In this document: piece after piece, positions 48,266 through 56,071 of the stretch
How the letters are laid out: every line of letters begins with the position of its first letter
Numbering within the stretch: the stretch's first letter is position 1
IMG/VR virus record: IMGVR_UViG_3300028800_000003
Location: 1-64,000 of that record
Strand: one strand, 5' to 3'
DNA length: 64,000 bases
From: a virus
Position numbers and translations under genes: made by a program
The notes under the pieces: generated by a model
What the model saw: the letters and a program-made list of their open reading frames with translations, nothing else
The model's database searches: none
Told to the model about the DNA's origin: nothing

Positions 48266-48345
48266 GCGGATTGATCGCGTTTGCAATCGTCATCGGTGGT
48301 GTTGCGTGGTTGCTGTATCAGGTCTTCATAAAGGAAATGCAATGA
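48262..48345 (+). CDS. Membrane microprotein, 27 aa
   Basis: MSGLIAFAIVIGGVAWLLYQ and seven residues: one hydrophobic helix, coupled by ATGA to both neighbours. Function unknown. Confidence 0.5.
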   Translation: MSGLIAFAIVIGGVAWLLYQVFIKEMQ

Positions 48346-48470
48346 GAACTATCTGGGTGCTGCTTCGGGTCTCATACGAGATCGGCGATTGGAGCCTGAT
48401 CGGCGGCTATCTCTGGAATCAGATCATCATGCGCAGAAAGCCGGATATCAAAACGGACTACTTTCAATGA
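48342..48470 (+). CDS. Hypothetical protein, 42 aa
   Basis: MRTIWVLLRVSYEIGDWSLI and 22 further residues. ATGA overlaps on both sides. Function unknown. Confidence 0.5.
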   Translation: MRTIWVLLRVSYEIGDWSLIGGYLWNQIIMRRKPDIKTDYFQ

Positions 48471-48592
48471 GGCAGCCCAAGGCCGCCACAATCAGATTTC
48501 GCGGAACCATCGTGGTATCGAAGGAAACAAGCGTGGTTTCTGAGCTGGTGGTTTTATTCATCTCCATATCGATTCACGGTGATGGGGATTGA
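48467..48592 (+). CDS. Hypothetical protein, 41 aa
   Basis: MRQPKAATIRFRGTIVVSKE and 21 more residues, starting in an ATGA overlap. Function unknown. Confidence 0.45.
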   Translation: MRQPKAATIRFRGTIVVSKETSVVSELVVLFISISIHGDGD

Positions 48593-48626
48593 GTTTCTGT
48601 GGCGGCTGAACTGAGGAAATAAAAAA

Positions 48627-50069
48627 ATGCGACAGCCGAGCGTCTACGAGCAACGCGCCCGCGAACTGTGTGCTGCCGACGGCATCGATCCTGAAAGCCG
48701 CGTGCCGTATCCCGGCAAGCCGAGCCGAACGATGCCGGCATGGGTGCCGTACAAGATCAAGGCAGAGCAGGAAGAACTGGCGAGCATCGCCGCTTCGGCG
48801 CTGCCGCTGCGCGGTCCCGACATGCTACCTCACATCAACCTGCGACCTGAAAATCAGATTGAGACAGACAATCTCAACGCCGTCGCCAAGACCATGATCG
48901 AGATCATGCGTCTGCCGACCATCGTCGACGGCGCGATCATGCCTGACGCCTGTCCGGTCGGGAAGGGCGAGATTCCTGTGGGCGGCGTCGTCGCTACCAA
49001 GGAAGCCATTCACCCTGGATTCCATTCGGCCGACATCTGCTGCTCGATGGCAGTGTCGATCTTCTCTACACCGGCAGATCGCGGTCCTGGCAAGGAAATC
49101 CTCGACGCCGGCATGAAGATCAGCCATTTCGGCGGCGGTGGCCGTCCGCATAGCCACGACATGCAGTGCTCGAATTCTCTGCTCGCCGAGTTCGAGAGCA
49201 ATCGCTTTCTGTCCAACATGATCGAGATGGCGCGCAAGCATTTCGGCACGCAAGGCGACGGCAATCATTTCTTCTATGTCGGCCGCGTTGCCTCGACGGG
49301 CCAGACAGCACTGGTGACACATCACGGCTCCCGCGCTCCTGGCGCGACGCTCTACAAGCTGGGCATGGACGTTGCAGAGGATTGGCGGCGCAAGTTGTGC
49401 CCGGAGGCGCCGAAGCAAGCCGCCTGGATTCCCAGTGAGACACGCGACGGCGAGGAATACTGGAAGGCGCTCCAGATCATCCGCACCTGGACGAAGAAGA
49501 ACCATTTCGCGATCCACGACGCGGTCTCCAAGCATCTCGGCTTGAGAGTCGTTGATCGCTTCTGGAACGAGCACAACTTCGTGTTCCGGAAGCCGGATGG
49601 TCTTTTCTACCACGCCAAGGGCGCGACTCCGGCCTTTCCGTATTGGGCCGCTGACGTATCAGACCACCTGACGCTGATCCCGCTCAACATGGCACAGCCG
49701 ATTCTGATCGCCAGTGGACTCAACGCGCCGCACGCGCTCGGCTTCGCCCCGCACGGCGCCGGCCGCAATATGAGTCGCACGGCGTATGAGCGGTCACTTG
49801 GCGAGATGGCGGTGAACGCCGACCATTTCGTCAAGTCACAGACGCCTGGATTGGACGTGCGCTTCTTCTGCGGCGTCCCTGACCTGTCGGAGTTGCCCGG
49901 CGCCTACAAGAACGCCGACGCGGTGCGTGCGCAGATTGATGAATTCGGTCTCGCCGAGATCGTCGATACCATCGAGCCGATCGGAACCATCATGGCAGGG
50001 GATTGGCAGGCCGACATGCCGTGGCGGAAGAAACGCCAGAAAAAGGTCGCGGAGGCCACCGCACAGTGA
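48627..50069 (+). CDS. rtcB: RtcB-family RNA ligase
   Basis: The 480-residue protein carries the RtcB signature blocks: 'GFHSADICCSM' with the metal-binding Cys (138/139), 'GTQGDGNHF' (207-215), 'HHGSR' (232-236), 'KGATPA' (331-336) and 'HGAGRNMSR' with the likely guanylated His376. RtcB joins RNA 2',3'-cyclic phosphate or 3'-phosphate ends to 5'-OH ends using GTP and manganese. That chemistry repairs tRNAs cut by ribonuclease toxins. The ribosome-binding site is GAGGAAATAAAA. With the Rnl2-like enzyme the phage has both kinds of RNA sealing. Confidence 0.93.
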   Translation: MRQPSVYEQRARELCAADGIDPESRVPYPGKPSRTMPAWVPYKIKAEQEELASIAASALPLRGPDMLPHINLRPENQIETDNLNAVAKTMIEIMRLPTIVDGAIMPDACPVGKGEIPVGGVVATKEAIHPGFHSADICCSMAVSIFSTPADRGPGKEILDAGMKISHFGGGGRPHSHDMQCSNSLLAEFESNRFLSNMIEMARKHFGTQGDGNHFFYVGRVASTGQTALVTHHGSRAPGATLYKLGMDVAEDWRRKLCPEAPKQAAWIPSETRDGEEYWKALQIIRTWTKKNHFAIHDAVSKHLGLRVVDRFWNEHNFVFRKPDGLFYHAKGATPAFPYWAADVSDHLTLIPLNMAQPILIASGLNAPHALGFAPHGAGRNMSRTAYERSLGEMAVNADHFVKSQTPGLDVRFFCGVPDLSELPGAYKNADAVRAQIDEFGLAEIVDTIEPIGTIMAGDWQADMPWRKKRQKKVAEATAQ

Positions 50070-50161
50070 TCGCTGTCGTCATCACATTCATTTTCGGAGC
50101 GGTCGCGTTCTACATGGCGATACGACCTGGGAAGCAAGCTCAACGAGGGACCAACTCATGA
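50066..50161 (+). CDS. Membrane microprotein, 31 aa
   Basis: GTG start overlapping the rtcB stop; VIAVVITFIFGAVAFYMAIR and 11 residues, a single hydrophobic helix. Its stop overlaps the next start. Function unknown. Confidence 0.5.
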   Translation: MIAVVITFIFGAVAFYMAIRPGKQAQRGTNS

Positions 50162-50319
50162 TTCGCAAGCGTCGCTGGAAAGAGTCGCGCCGCGTCGGCG
50201 CCCAAGCAATCATCTGGGCGATGGAAGGCTGGTATCTGTTCGGTCTCATCCCGCTCTACGTGCGCGACATCGAACCGCGCGGCGTCTACGGCTACGTCGG
50301 AGATCAACCAAATGGCTGA
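50158..50319 (+). CDS. Hypothetical protein, 53 aa
   Basis: MIRKRRWKESRRVGAQAIIW... basic N terminus followed by a hydrophobic stretch (about 20-35). Possibly membrane-associated. ATGA overlap with the gene upstream. Confidence 0.55.
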   Translation: MIRKRRWKESRRVGAQAIIWAMEGWYLFGLIPLYVRDIEPRGVYGYVGDQPNG

Positions 50320-50488
50320 CAAGGAATTCACCGTCACGGGCCGCTTCGTTATGCACGGTACGGCCACGGTGCGAGCGCAAAATCTGAGTGAGGCGCGCGA
50401 TAAATTCAACAACGGTGATTTTGATCGCGATCCAGGCGCTGAGTGCGTCGACTGGCAAGCTGAGAAGGTCGAAGAAAACGATGGGTAA
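50312..50488 (+). CDS. Hypothetical protein, 58 aa
   Basis: MADKEFTVTGRFVMHGTATV and 38 further residues; the pattern 'GTATVRAQNLSEARDKFNNG' resembles a small repeated beta-alpha domain seen in many phage early proteins. Overlaps both neighbours by eight bases. Confidence 0.55.
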   Translation: MADKEFTVTGRFVMHGTATVRAQNLSEARDKFNNGDFDRDPGAECVDWQAEKVEENDG

Positions 50489-50882
50489 AGTGATTCCGTG
50501 GGCAAAAGAACAGATAGACTATCTGAAAGAGCGCAAGGCGGCCGGCGACAGTCCTACCATCATCGGTCGAGCCCTCGGCAGGAGTCGCAACTCAGTCATG
50601 GGCAAGTCCGTCAGACTTGGCCTTGGAGCCTGGGATAGCGATTGCACTATGGAACGCGACGGGTACGGCCATTTCAAATCGCTGCCGCCAGTCGCGCAGA
50701 CAAGCGCGCAACGAAAACGCGCCGCCGACGCCCGCGAAGCGCAAGCCAACATCGTTAAAGAGCGGCGCAATAAATACGCTCTAACCATAAAGCGCACCCA
50801 TTCTTACCAATCCAAGGAAGACTTACGCCGGATGTTTGAGCGGGCGTGGGTCAACACCGCCAAAACCGGAGCGGCAGCATGA
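50481..50882 (+). CDS. GcrA-like regulator, 133 aa
   Basis: The first 50 residues, 'IPWAKEQIDYLKERKAAGDS' then 'PTIIGRALGRSRNSVMGKSV' and 'RLGL', match the N-terminal DNA-binding domain of GcrA, the alphaproteobacterial cell-cycle regulator that works with sigma-70 at methylated GANTC promoters. The C-terminal part is basic and different from GcrA. A phage copy could steer host transcription or read methylation state. It supports an alphaproteobacterial host. Confidence 0.75.
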   Translation: MGKVIPWAKEQIDYLKERKAAGDSPTIIGRALGRSRNSVMGKSVRLGLGAWDSDCTMERDGYGHFKSLPPVAQTSAQRKRAADAREAQANIVKERRNKYALTIKRTHSYQSKEDLRRMFERAWVNTAKTGAAA

Positions 50883-51457
50883 TCAAGCGTCTCGGCAATT
50901 GGTTCAAATCGCGTCGCGCGCTTCTCGACGAACTGAATGAGGAGCGCCAGATCGCGCATTACTTTAGCGCGATCGTCAAAAAGGATTTCGACAACGTTCC
51001 GTTGGTCGATCAGAGTCTTGGCGAGGATGGTCTGAGAATGGCGTTCAAGTCGCCAGGTTTTGCCGGGCTGCTCGCCGCATTCATGGCGCAGTCGCTCAAA
51101 TCGTGTGGCGCCAAGGCTTACGTCGAGATGCGAGCAATCCATCCCGATTACGGATCGATGATCTTCTCTGTCAGGCGTGAAGCTGGCGAGACGCCGGCCG
51201 AAAAAGCACATCGGATGGAGGAACGCGTCACCGAACTGGAACGCTCTTTCGATTTGCGCTGGAAGGCCGATCAGCGTGCCATCAAGCGCTGGCAGGCTGC
51301 GCATCCTGGCAATGATCTGATCTGGCCGGATCATGCCGACCTGTGCGTCTGGCTGATGGAGCAACTTGAACAACGCCAAGCCGCACTCATCGAGATCGCC
51401 GAGCACGATCCCAAATCGCCAGCCGCTGCCATCGTGCGTCACGTCAATGGTGGATGA
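50879..51457 (+). CDS. Hypothetical protein, 192 aa
   Basis: MIKRLGNWFKSRRALLDELN... with 'SPGFAGLLAAFMAQSLKSCG', 'YVEMRAIHPDYGSMIFSVRR' and a C-terminal helical half. ATGA overlap with the GcrA-like gene. No family recognised. Confidence 0.65.
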   Translation: MIKRLGNWFKSRRALLDELNEERQIAHYFSAIVKKDFDNVPLVDQSLGEDGLRMAFKSPGFAGLLAAFMAQSLKSCGAKAYVEMRAIHPDYGSMIFSVRREAGETPAEKAHRMEERVTELERSFDLRWKADQRAIKRWQAAHPGNDLIWPDHADLCVWLMEQLEQRQAALIEIAEHDPKSPAAAIVRHVNGG

Positions 51458-52171
51458 ATGCGGGAGATTATTCTCGACACAGAAACGACCGGATTCGATC
51501 CTGCCGAAGGACACAGGATCGTCGAGATCGGCTGTGTCGAACTGATCGACAGGAGGCACACCGGCAAGACGTGGCATGTCTATCTGAATCCAGAACGTAC
51601 CATGCCGAAAGATGCCGAGGCGGTGCATGGCTTGACCGAGGAATTTCTCGCCGACAAGCCGGTATTTGCTGCTGTCGCTGCCGATCTTCTGGCATTCATC
51701 GGCAATTCCCAGATGGTGGCGCACAACGCGCCATTCGATCTGGCTTTCCTCAACGCCGAACTGGAACGCTCCGGCCAATTGCCGCTGGAGCACGATCGCA
51801 TCACCGATACGCTGGAGCTGGCGCGCGAAAAGCTGCCAGGCTCGCCGAATACGCTCGATGCACTATGCAGGCGCTTTGACATCAACACCACGCGCCGCGG
51901 TAAGCACGGCGCATTGATCGATGCCGATCTGCTGGCGCAGGTCTACATCGAACTGGTTGTCGAACGTTCACCCGAGTTTGATTTCAGCGCACACCGCGAA
52001 GCGCCGGTCCTTGCCTTGCCGGGCAAACGCATTCGACCGCTTCCGCTGGCGCCGCGGCTGACAGAGGCCGACATTGCTGCACACCGCGCATTCGTTGCGG
52101 CTGCTGTGACGGCGCCAATCTGGGACGACTATTGGCTGGAGGTTAACGACGTGAAGGAACAAGCAGCATGA
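51458..52171 (+). CDS. dnaQ: DNA polymerase III epsilon-like 3'-5' exonuclease
   Basis: The 237 residues closely follow bacterial DnaQ: ExoI 'EIILDTETTGFDPAEGHRIV', ExoII 'MVAHNAPFDLAFLNAELERS', ExoIII 'RRGKHGALIDADLLAQVYIE'. It would proofread or degrade DNA from the 3' end. A second DEDD exonuclease is encoded at 43327. High similarity in layout to the host enzyme suggests acquisition from a bacterial genome. Confidence 0.93.
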   Translation: MREIILDTETTGFDPAEGHRIVEIGCVELIDRRHTGKTWHVYLNPERTMPKDAEAVHGLTEEFLADKPVFAAVAADLLAFIGNSQMVAHNAPFDLAFLNAELERSGQLPLEHDRITDTLELAREKLPGSPNTLDALCRRFDINTTRRGKHGALIDADLLAQVYIELVVERSPEFDFSAHREAPVLALPGKRIRPLPLAPRLTEADIAAHRAFVAAAVTAPIWDDYWLEVNDVKEQAA

Positions 52172-52515
52172 AACTGTCCGACTGCCTACTGAGCGCCGCC
52201 ATTCTGTTGATGTCGGCTGGAATTGCTCTGATCATCGTATGGCCGCGCCCGGTCAAGGTCATCAAGGAGCCGCCACAGATCATTCGCGTCGAGGTCCCGG
52301 TGCCGGCGCCGGCCACGCCACCGGCGGTGAAGCCGCCGACTCCGGCCATTGTTCCAATGCCAGAGCCGCGCCCGCAGCATCGTTTCTTTCCGCATCGGCG
52401 GATCGTCCGGCGTCCGCATCATCAGCATCGCTTTCATCGGCGGCCGATTCATATGGCCCAGCCAGCGCCAGCGCCGGGATGCTTTTTCATATTCTGCGGA
52501 GACCAAAATACATGA
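52168..52515 (+). CDS. Membrane-anchored Pro/His-rich protein, 115 aa
   Basis: An N-terminal membrane segment (about 7-25) is followed by a long stretch rich in Pro, His and Arg (EVPVPAPATPPAVKPPTPAI and 'PHHQHRFHRRP'), which would lie in the periplasm. Spanin-like in layout but far from the endolysin. Function unknown. Confidence 0.6.
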   Translation: MKLSDCLLSAAILLMSAGIALIIVWPRPVKVIKEPPQIIRVEVPVPAPATPPAVKPPTPAIVPMPEPRPQHRFFPHRRIVRRPHHQHRFHRRPIHMAQPAPAPGCFFIFCGDQNT

Positions 52516-52925
52516 GAATTCTGGTTTGCGGTGGTCGCCACTACGCCGATTGCGTGTTGCTATGGAAAACACTTGACGGTTATCTGAAACGCGCTTGGGA
52601 CGAAGCGCAGCGCTTGATCATCATCGAGGGCGGTTGCGAAACCGGCGCCGATTTTCTCGCGCGCGAATGGGCTCGCAAATATCCAAATCGAGTTGAATTG
52701 ATCGACGAACCGGCGAAATGGAGCGACCTGACCCAGCCTGGCGCCGTGATCCGCAAGCGCCGGGATGGCACCGAATACGATGCCAAGGCAGGTCCGCGCC
52801 GCAATCGCAAGATGCTGAAATATCGGCCGCATAAGGTGCTCGCCTTCCCTGGGGGCAAAGGCACCAACAGCATGTGCGAACTTGCGCGCGAGGCCGGCAT
52901 CGAGGTCGAGAAGATCGGATGGTGA
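52512..52925 (+). CDS. DUF2493/SLOG-family protein
   Basis: 'MRILVCGGRHYADCVLLWKT', 'LIIIEGGCETGADFLAREWA' and 'RPHKVLAFPGGKGTNSMCEL' show the Rossmann-like SLOG fold of the DUF2493 (YspA) family, thought to bind nucleotides or nucleotide-derived ligands. Many phages encode one. 137 residues, normal size. Confidence 0.85.
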   Translation: MRILVCGGRHYADCVLLWKTLDGYLKRAWDEAQRLIIIEGGCETGADFLAREWARKYPNRVELIDEPAKWSDLTQPGAVIRKRRDGTEYDAKAGPRRNRKMLKYRPHKVLAFPGGKGTNSMCELAREAGIEVEKIGW

Positions 52926-53137
52926 TCTTTCTGGTCAAGCGTGAGCCACGACAACATGCCGAGATTTACGAAATGCTCAAACGATCGATCGGAGAGGTCG
53001 CGGCCACGCGGTGGATGTTCAAGAGCAATTTCTGGCTTGGCGGCTGTTCGCCGGTCGAAGCAATACGTGCCGGACACTATCTCGACGTGAAGGAGATCGC
53101 GCAGCAGCGGGCAGAGGAAGAAGAATCGGCGACATGA
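52919..53137 (+). CDS. DUF2384-like small protein, 72 aa
   Basis: 'VAATRWMFKSNFWLGGCSPV' followed by 'EAIRAGHYLDVKEIAQQ' matches the C-terminal motif (W-x-N-x-x-LGG-x-x-P-x-E) of MbcA/Xre-type antitoxins (DUF2384). The helix-turn-helix part is missing. It may be a stand-alone version; no toxin gene is adjacent. Confidence 0.65.
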   Translation: MVIFLVKREPRQHAEIYEMLKRSIGEVAATRWMFKSNFWLGGCSPVEAIRAGHYLDVKEIAQQRAEEEESAT

Positions 53138-53607
53138 GCGATGCAATCGACGATGCGCTCCTGGCGATGCAAAACGCCATCGGCATCGAACGCAAGGACG
53201 ACAAACCAGAAAGCGACTTCCAACGCGGTGTCGCTCGTGCTGCCGGCCCTCCAGGTGCTGCCGGAGCCAGCGGCGGATTTGTTCCTGGGGCAACCGGTAT
53301 GATGTATCCCGGTCCGATCGGTGCGACTGGCATAACCTTCCGAGTTGGCGTTGTGCCAAAGACTGCGGCGCCGAAAGTCGAATCTGAGTTCCCGCAAGAG
53401 AAATACGTTTGCGTTGGCGGCGCCGCTGATGGCTTTCCCCTTGCATACGACTCTTTCAAGGATCGCACTGACATCTTTATCAAGGGCGCCACCTATACGC
53501 GTCGCAAGCTGTCGGTCGACGGAAACACCATCGCCGTCTTCGGTCACTACGCCATGTCTGATCTGGAGGTGATGCTGGCTTTGTTGGACGGGTATCGGCG
53601 GCAATGA
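53134..53607 (+). CDS. Small protein with collagen-like stretch, 157 aa
   Basis: Residues about 30-65 contain Gly-x-y repeats (GPPGAAGASGGFVPGATG and 'GPIGATG'), followed by a beta-rich domain. Such stretches occur in phage fibres, but this gene lies in the recombination operon next to the excisionase. Function unknown. Confidence 0.6.
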   Translation: MSDAIDDALLAMQNAIGIERKDDKPESDFQRGVARAAGPPGAAGASGGFVPGATGMMYPGPIGATGITFRVGVVPKTAAPKVESEFPQEKYVCVGGAADGFPLAYDSFKDRTDIFIKGATYTRRKLSVDGNTIAVFGHYAMSDLEVMLALLDGYRRQ

Positions 53608-53999
53608 GTGAATTGTTTTCATTGGAGGAAGCCGCGCGGCGACTCTGCAAGACTAAGACATGGCTGGCGGAATGGCTACGCCACCATCCTGTGGATGACA
53701 ACGGTGATCCATTCTATACTCCGGTTGGTCGCACCAAAATCCTCGACGATCGCGATGTGAATCGCATCAGAGACAAGTTGCGTGAGGAAGAACGATGCCG
53801 CTTAAACTCCAGCCCCCGCGTCAAGGCACGACGGCGAGCTACTATGTCCGCGGATCATACCTCGGCGTCTTTGTGGATCGAAGCACGAAGACTGCTGACC
53901 GAAGGCTCGCCGAGAAAATCCGCAAGCAATGGGAACGCGAGATCGAGGATGGCATCTTCGCCCAGCCCGGCGAAGCAACATTCCTCTCGGCAGCGGTAA
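53604..53999 (+). CDS. Excisionase-like helix-turn-helix protein
   Basis: Residues 1-65 ('LFSLEEAARRLCKTKTWLAE' and 'GRTKILDDRDVNRIRDKLRE') form an AlpA/Xis-type winged helix-turn-helix. Position directly before the integrase gene supports a directionality factor. The frame stays open 205 bases into the integrase gene; the extra 66 residues have a low-complexity Ser/Arg composition, so a stop codon may have been lost. The functional part is probably the first 65 residues. Confidence 0.7.
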   Translation: MSELFSLEEAARRLCKTKTWLAEWLRHHPVDDNGDPFYTPVGRTKILDDRDVNRIRDKLREEERCRLNSSPRVKARRRATMSADHTSASLWIEARRLLTEGSPRKSASNGNARSRMASSPSPAKQHSSRQR

Positions 54000-54862
54000 G
54001 CTACATGGCGCATGGCGGCGAGCGCCGGCCAATCCAGAAGCTGCTCGACCATTTCAAGGAGAAGCCTCTCCGGCAGATCGACCAGAAGGCAATCGATGAT
54101 GCCGCCATCGCCTTGTTCCCTGACGCCGCGCCAGCGACGCGCAACCGCGAGGTCTACACGCCAGTCAGTGCCGTTTTGAAGCACGCCGGCATCACCACGC
54201 CACTGCGGCGCCCAAAGGGCTCGCGCGGCCGCGTGATCCGCAAATGGCTGTGGCCCGAGGAGGCTTGGCGCGTAATCGATGCCGCCTATCGGATCGAGCC
54301 GGAGATAGGCTTGCTCTGCGTCATGCTGCTATTCGACGGTCTGCGCATCACCGAGCAACTAGCGATGCGATGCAATGACGTGCGGCTCGATGAAGGCTTC
54401 GCCTTCGTGCCGGACTCCAAGAACGGCGAGCCGCAGCCCATCGAATTAACCGCCTATGCGATCGAGAAGCTACGTGAGCATCCGCGCGGCCTTGACCGCG
54501 GCAGCGAACGCCTATTCCGGTTCCACAAGGGCGGCGGTCTCGATTTCAAGTTGATCCAGGCCTGCTGCCTGGCATCCGGCGTCGAGGTGCCGAAGCGCGT
54601 TAAACGCGGCTCCAAGTGGCCAGAACTGCCTGCCTATGAGTTTGAATGGGTAAGCTGGCATTCCTTCCGCCGAACCTACGCGACGTGGATGCGGCGCTAC
54701 GGTGGGCTCGACGACAAGGACTTGCGCGACACCGGCCGATGGAAGACGGTGGAGTCCGCATCGCGTTATGCGCAAACGGTTACGAGTGAGGCTGCCCGCA
54801 AGGTTCACCTGCTACCCGTGCCCGGTCGTGTGCTGCCGATGGCAAAAGATGACGTTGTGTGA
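53795..54862 (+). CDS. int: Tyrosine integrase
   Basis: The 355-residue recombinase has an N-terminal arm-binding part ('ASYYVRGSYLGVFVDRSTKT'), a core-binding domain, and a catalytic domain with Arg184 (GLRITE), His289-x-x-Arg292 (WHSFRR) and nucleophile Tyr325 (SRYAQ). It integrates the phage at attP, whose core is 60 bases downstream. Codon use and layout resemble integrases of Bradyrhizobium prophages. Confidence 0.95.
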   Translation: MPLKLQPPRQGTTASYYVRGSYLGVFVDRSTKTADRRLAEKIRKQWEREIEDGIFAQPGEATFLSAAVSYMAHGGERRPIQKLLDHFKEKPLRQIDQKAIDDAAIALFPDAAPATRNREVYTPVSAVLKHAGITTPLRRPKGSRGRVIRKWLWPEEAWRVIDAAYRIEPEIGLLCVMLLFDGLRITEQLAMRCNDVRLDEGFAFVPDSKNGEPQPIELTAYAIEKLREHPRGLDRGSERLFRFHKGGGLDFKLIQACCLASGVEVPKRVKRGSKWPELPAYEFEWVSWHSFRRTYATWMRRYGGLDDKDLRDTGRWKTVESASRYAQTVTSEAARKVHLLPVPGRVLPMAKDDVV

Positions 54863-55080
54863 ACGGCGTGTGAAATCGACTTTCAGGTCGATAAGTTATT
54901 GATTTTGTTGGGTGGGTGTCGCCCTTCACACGGGAGAGGTCGTAGGTTCAATCCCTACAGCGCCCACCAGCTAAGCTCTGATTTCACTTACCTTTTTCCA
55001 TTTGGCGAAATTTCTCAGAATCAGCTTCGATCAGAACGGATCATGAAAACTCAGGCTAGACCTGTGTGAAATCCGTGTGA
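54857..55080 (+). other. attP: attP: tRNA-Val 3' core with paired GTGTGA arm sites
   Basis: The core at 54921-54969 is the 3' half of a tRNA: anticodon loop TTCACAC (anticodon CAC, valine), T-arm GTAGGTTCAATCCCTAC, acceptor end GCGCCCA and CCA. The 5' half is absent, so it is not a gene but the stretch copied from the host tRNA. GTGTGA occurs in two pairs, 54857 and 54868 to the left and 55064 and 55075 to the right, each pair 11 bp apart, with GTGTGAAATC identical at 54868 and 55064. These are good candidates for integrase arm-type sites. Confidence 0.8.
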
Positions 55081-55111
55081 TTTGATCACCATCCGTTCAC
55101 GCAGAAATCGC

Positions 55112-55201
55112 TTGACGCCGTCTCGCCGTGCCGTGTAGGACGCGGTTTAACGCGGAAATAACCGCGTCGTAACCGTAACCCCCGCTCGACACGGAGCCAT
55201 C
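55112..55201 (+). promoter_or_regulatory. Promoter and operator of the rlpA-like gene
   Basis: TTGACG (55112-55117) and TAGGAC (55136-55141) are 18 bases apart. ACGCGGTT (55140-55147) and AACCGCGT (55160-55167) form an inverted repeat over the start of transcription, a variant of the TAACCGC operator. The leader ends in ACGGAGCC before the ATG at 55202. Confidence 0.6.
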
Positions 55202-55531
55202 ATGAAGAAGCTGACTGTAGCAGCCACAGCGCTGCTGGCAATGCTCACGGTGACGCCTGCCCTGGCGCAGACCGGAATTGCCTCGATCTATGACCGTGGC
55301 CCAACGGCATCAGGCATCCATTTCAACCCGCGGGCGTTCACCGCGGCGTCGAAGACACTGCCGCTCGGCTCCTATGCCCGCGTCACCAATCTGCACAACG
55401 GCCGCTCTGTCGTCGTGCGGATTATCGATCGCGGCCCTTATATGCGGGGTCGGATCATCGATCTGACGCCGGCCGCGGCGCGCGCCATCGGCAACAGCGG
55501 CCTCGCCCATGTCAGCGTGGAGGCGCTGTAA
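55202..55531 (+). CDS. RlpA-like double-psi beta-barrel protein
   Basis: A clear signal peptide (MKKLTVAATALLAMLTVTPA) is followed by an RlpA-type domain: 'GIASIYDRGPTASGIHFNPR', 'SKTLPLGSYARVTNLHNGRS', 'VRIIDRGPYMRGRIIDLTPA'. RlpA proteins are cell-wall lytic transglycosylases or peptidoglycan binders. At 109 residues it is the minimal domain. Position next to attP and a repressor-type operator suggest a lysogenic conversion gene or a lysis helper. Confidence 0.88.
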   Translation: MKKLTVAATALLAMLTVTPALAQTGIASIYDRGPTASGIHFNPRAFTAASKTLPLGSYARVTNLHNGRSVVVRIIDRGPYMRGRIIDLTPAAARAIGNSGLAHVSVEAL

Positions 55532-56067
55532 TGAAGCGTCTCGCCCTCGCCTTGGCGGCGTCTGTCGCGTTCTATGCGTCACCCGCCCTCGCCCATCCGC
55601 ATTACCATTCCCACCATCACCGCTACGAGCACGTCTGGCGACACAGAGCCGCGCGCTGGCGCGGTTTCAGCCGACCCTGGGGTAACGACGACGGCAAAGT
55701 CTGGGGCCGCCACGACGCGGCTGGCTGGGGCGGCCGACGCGGGTATATCGGAGGGGGCAACGACGCCCGCGCTCGCGCGCAAGGTTTGCCGGACTGCGGC
55801 GCCTACATGGCCGACCTGTTCGGCTTTGTCGGCAAGGTGGGCCGGGAACTGTGGGTCGCCGCCAACTGGGCGCACATGGGCCACGCCACCGAGCCGCATC
55901 CGGGCGCAGTCGCGGTCTGGCGGCATCACGTCGTCAAGATCGTCGGCGGACAGGACGGCCATGACCGCTGGCTGGTGCAGGACAATCACGGCCGCGGCGG
56001 CAGCCACACCTATTACCGCTCGCTGCATGGCGTCATCGCCATCCGCGACATCGGCGGCACGGGCTGA
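55531..56067 (+). CDS. Secreted CHAP-like protein, 178 aa
   Basis: Signal peptide (MKRLALALAASVAFYASPAL) followed by a His-rich linker and a domain with 'GLPDCGAYMADLFGFVGKVG', 'HPGAVAVWRHHVVKIVGGQD' and a Trp-rich end. The D-C-G and GAVAVW-x-HH patterns are like those of CHAP/TIGR02594-type proteins acting on or binding the cell wall. It overlaps the rlpA-like gene by one base. Confidence 0.7.
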   Translation: MKRLALALAASVAFYASPALAHPHYHSHHHRYEHVWRHRAARWRGFSRPWGNDDGKVWGRHDAAGWGGRRGYIGGGNDARARAQGLPDCGAYMADLFGFVGKVGRELWVAANWAHMGHATEPHPGAVAVWRHHVVKIVGGQDGHDRWLVQDNHGRGGSHTYYRSLHGVIAIRDIGGTG

Positions 56068-56071
56068 ACAA

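Noticed and set aside
54921-54969. A functional tRNA-Val gene
   Set aside because: Only the anticodon arm, T-arm and acceptor 3' end are present; the D-arm and 5' acceptor strand are missing, and the anticodon stem has a mismatch. It is an integration core.
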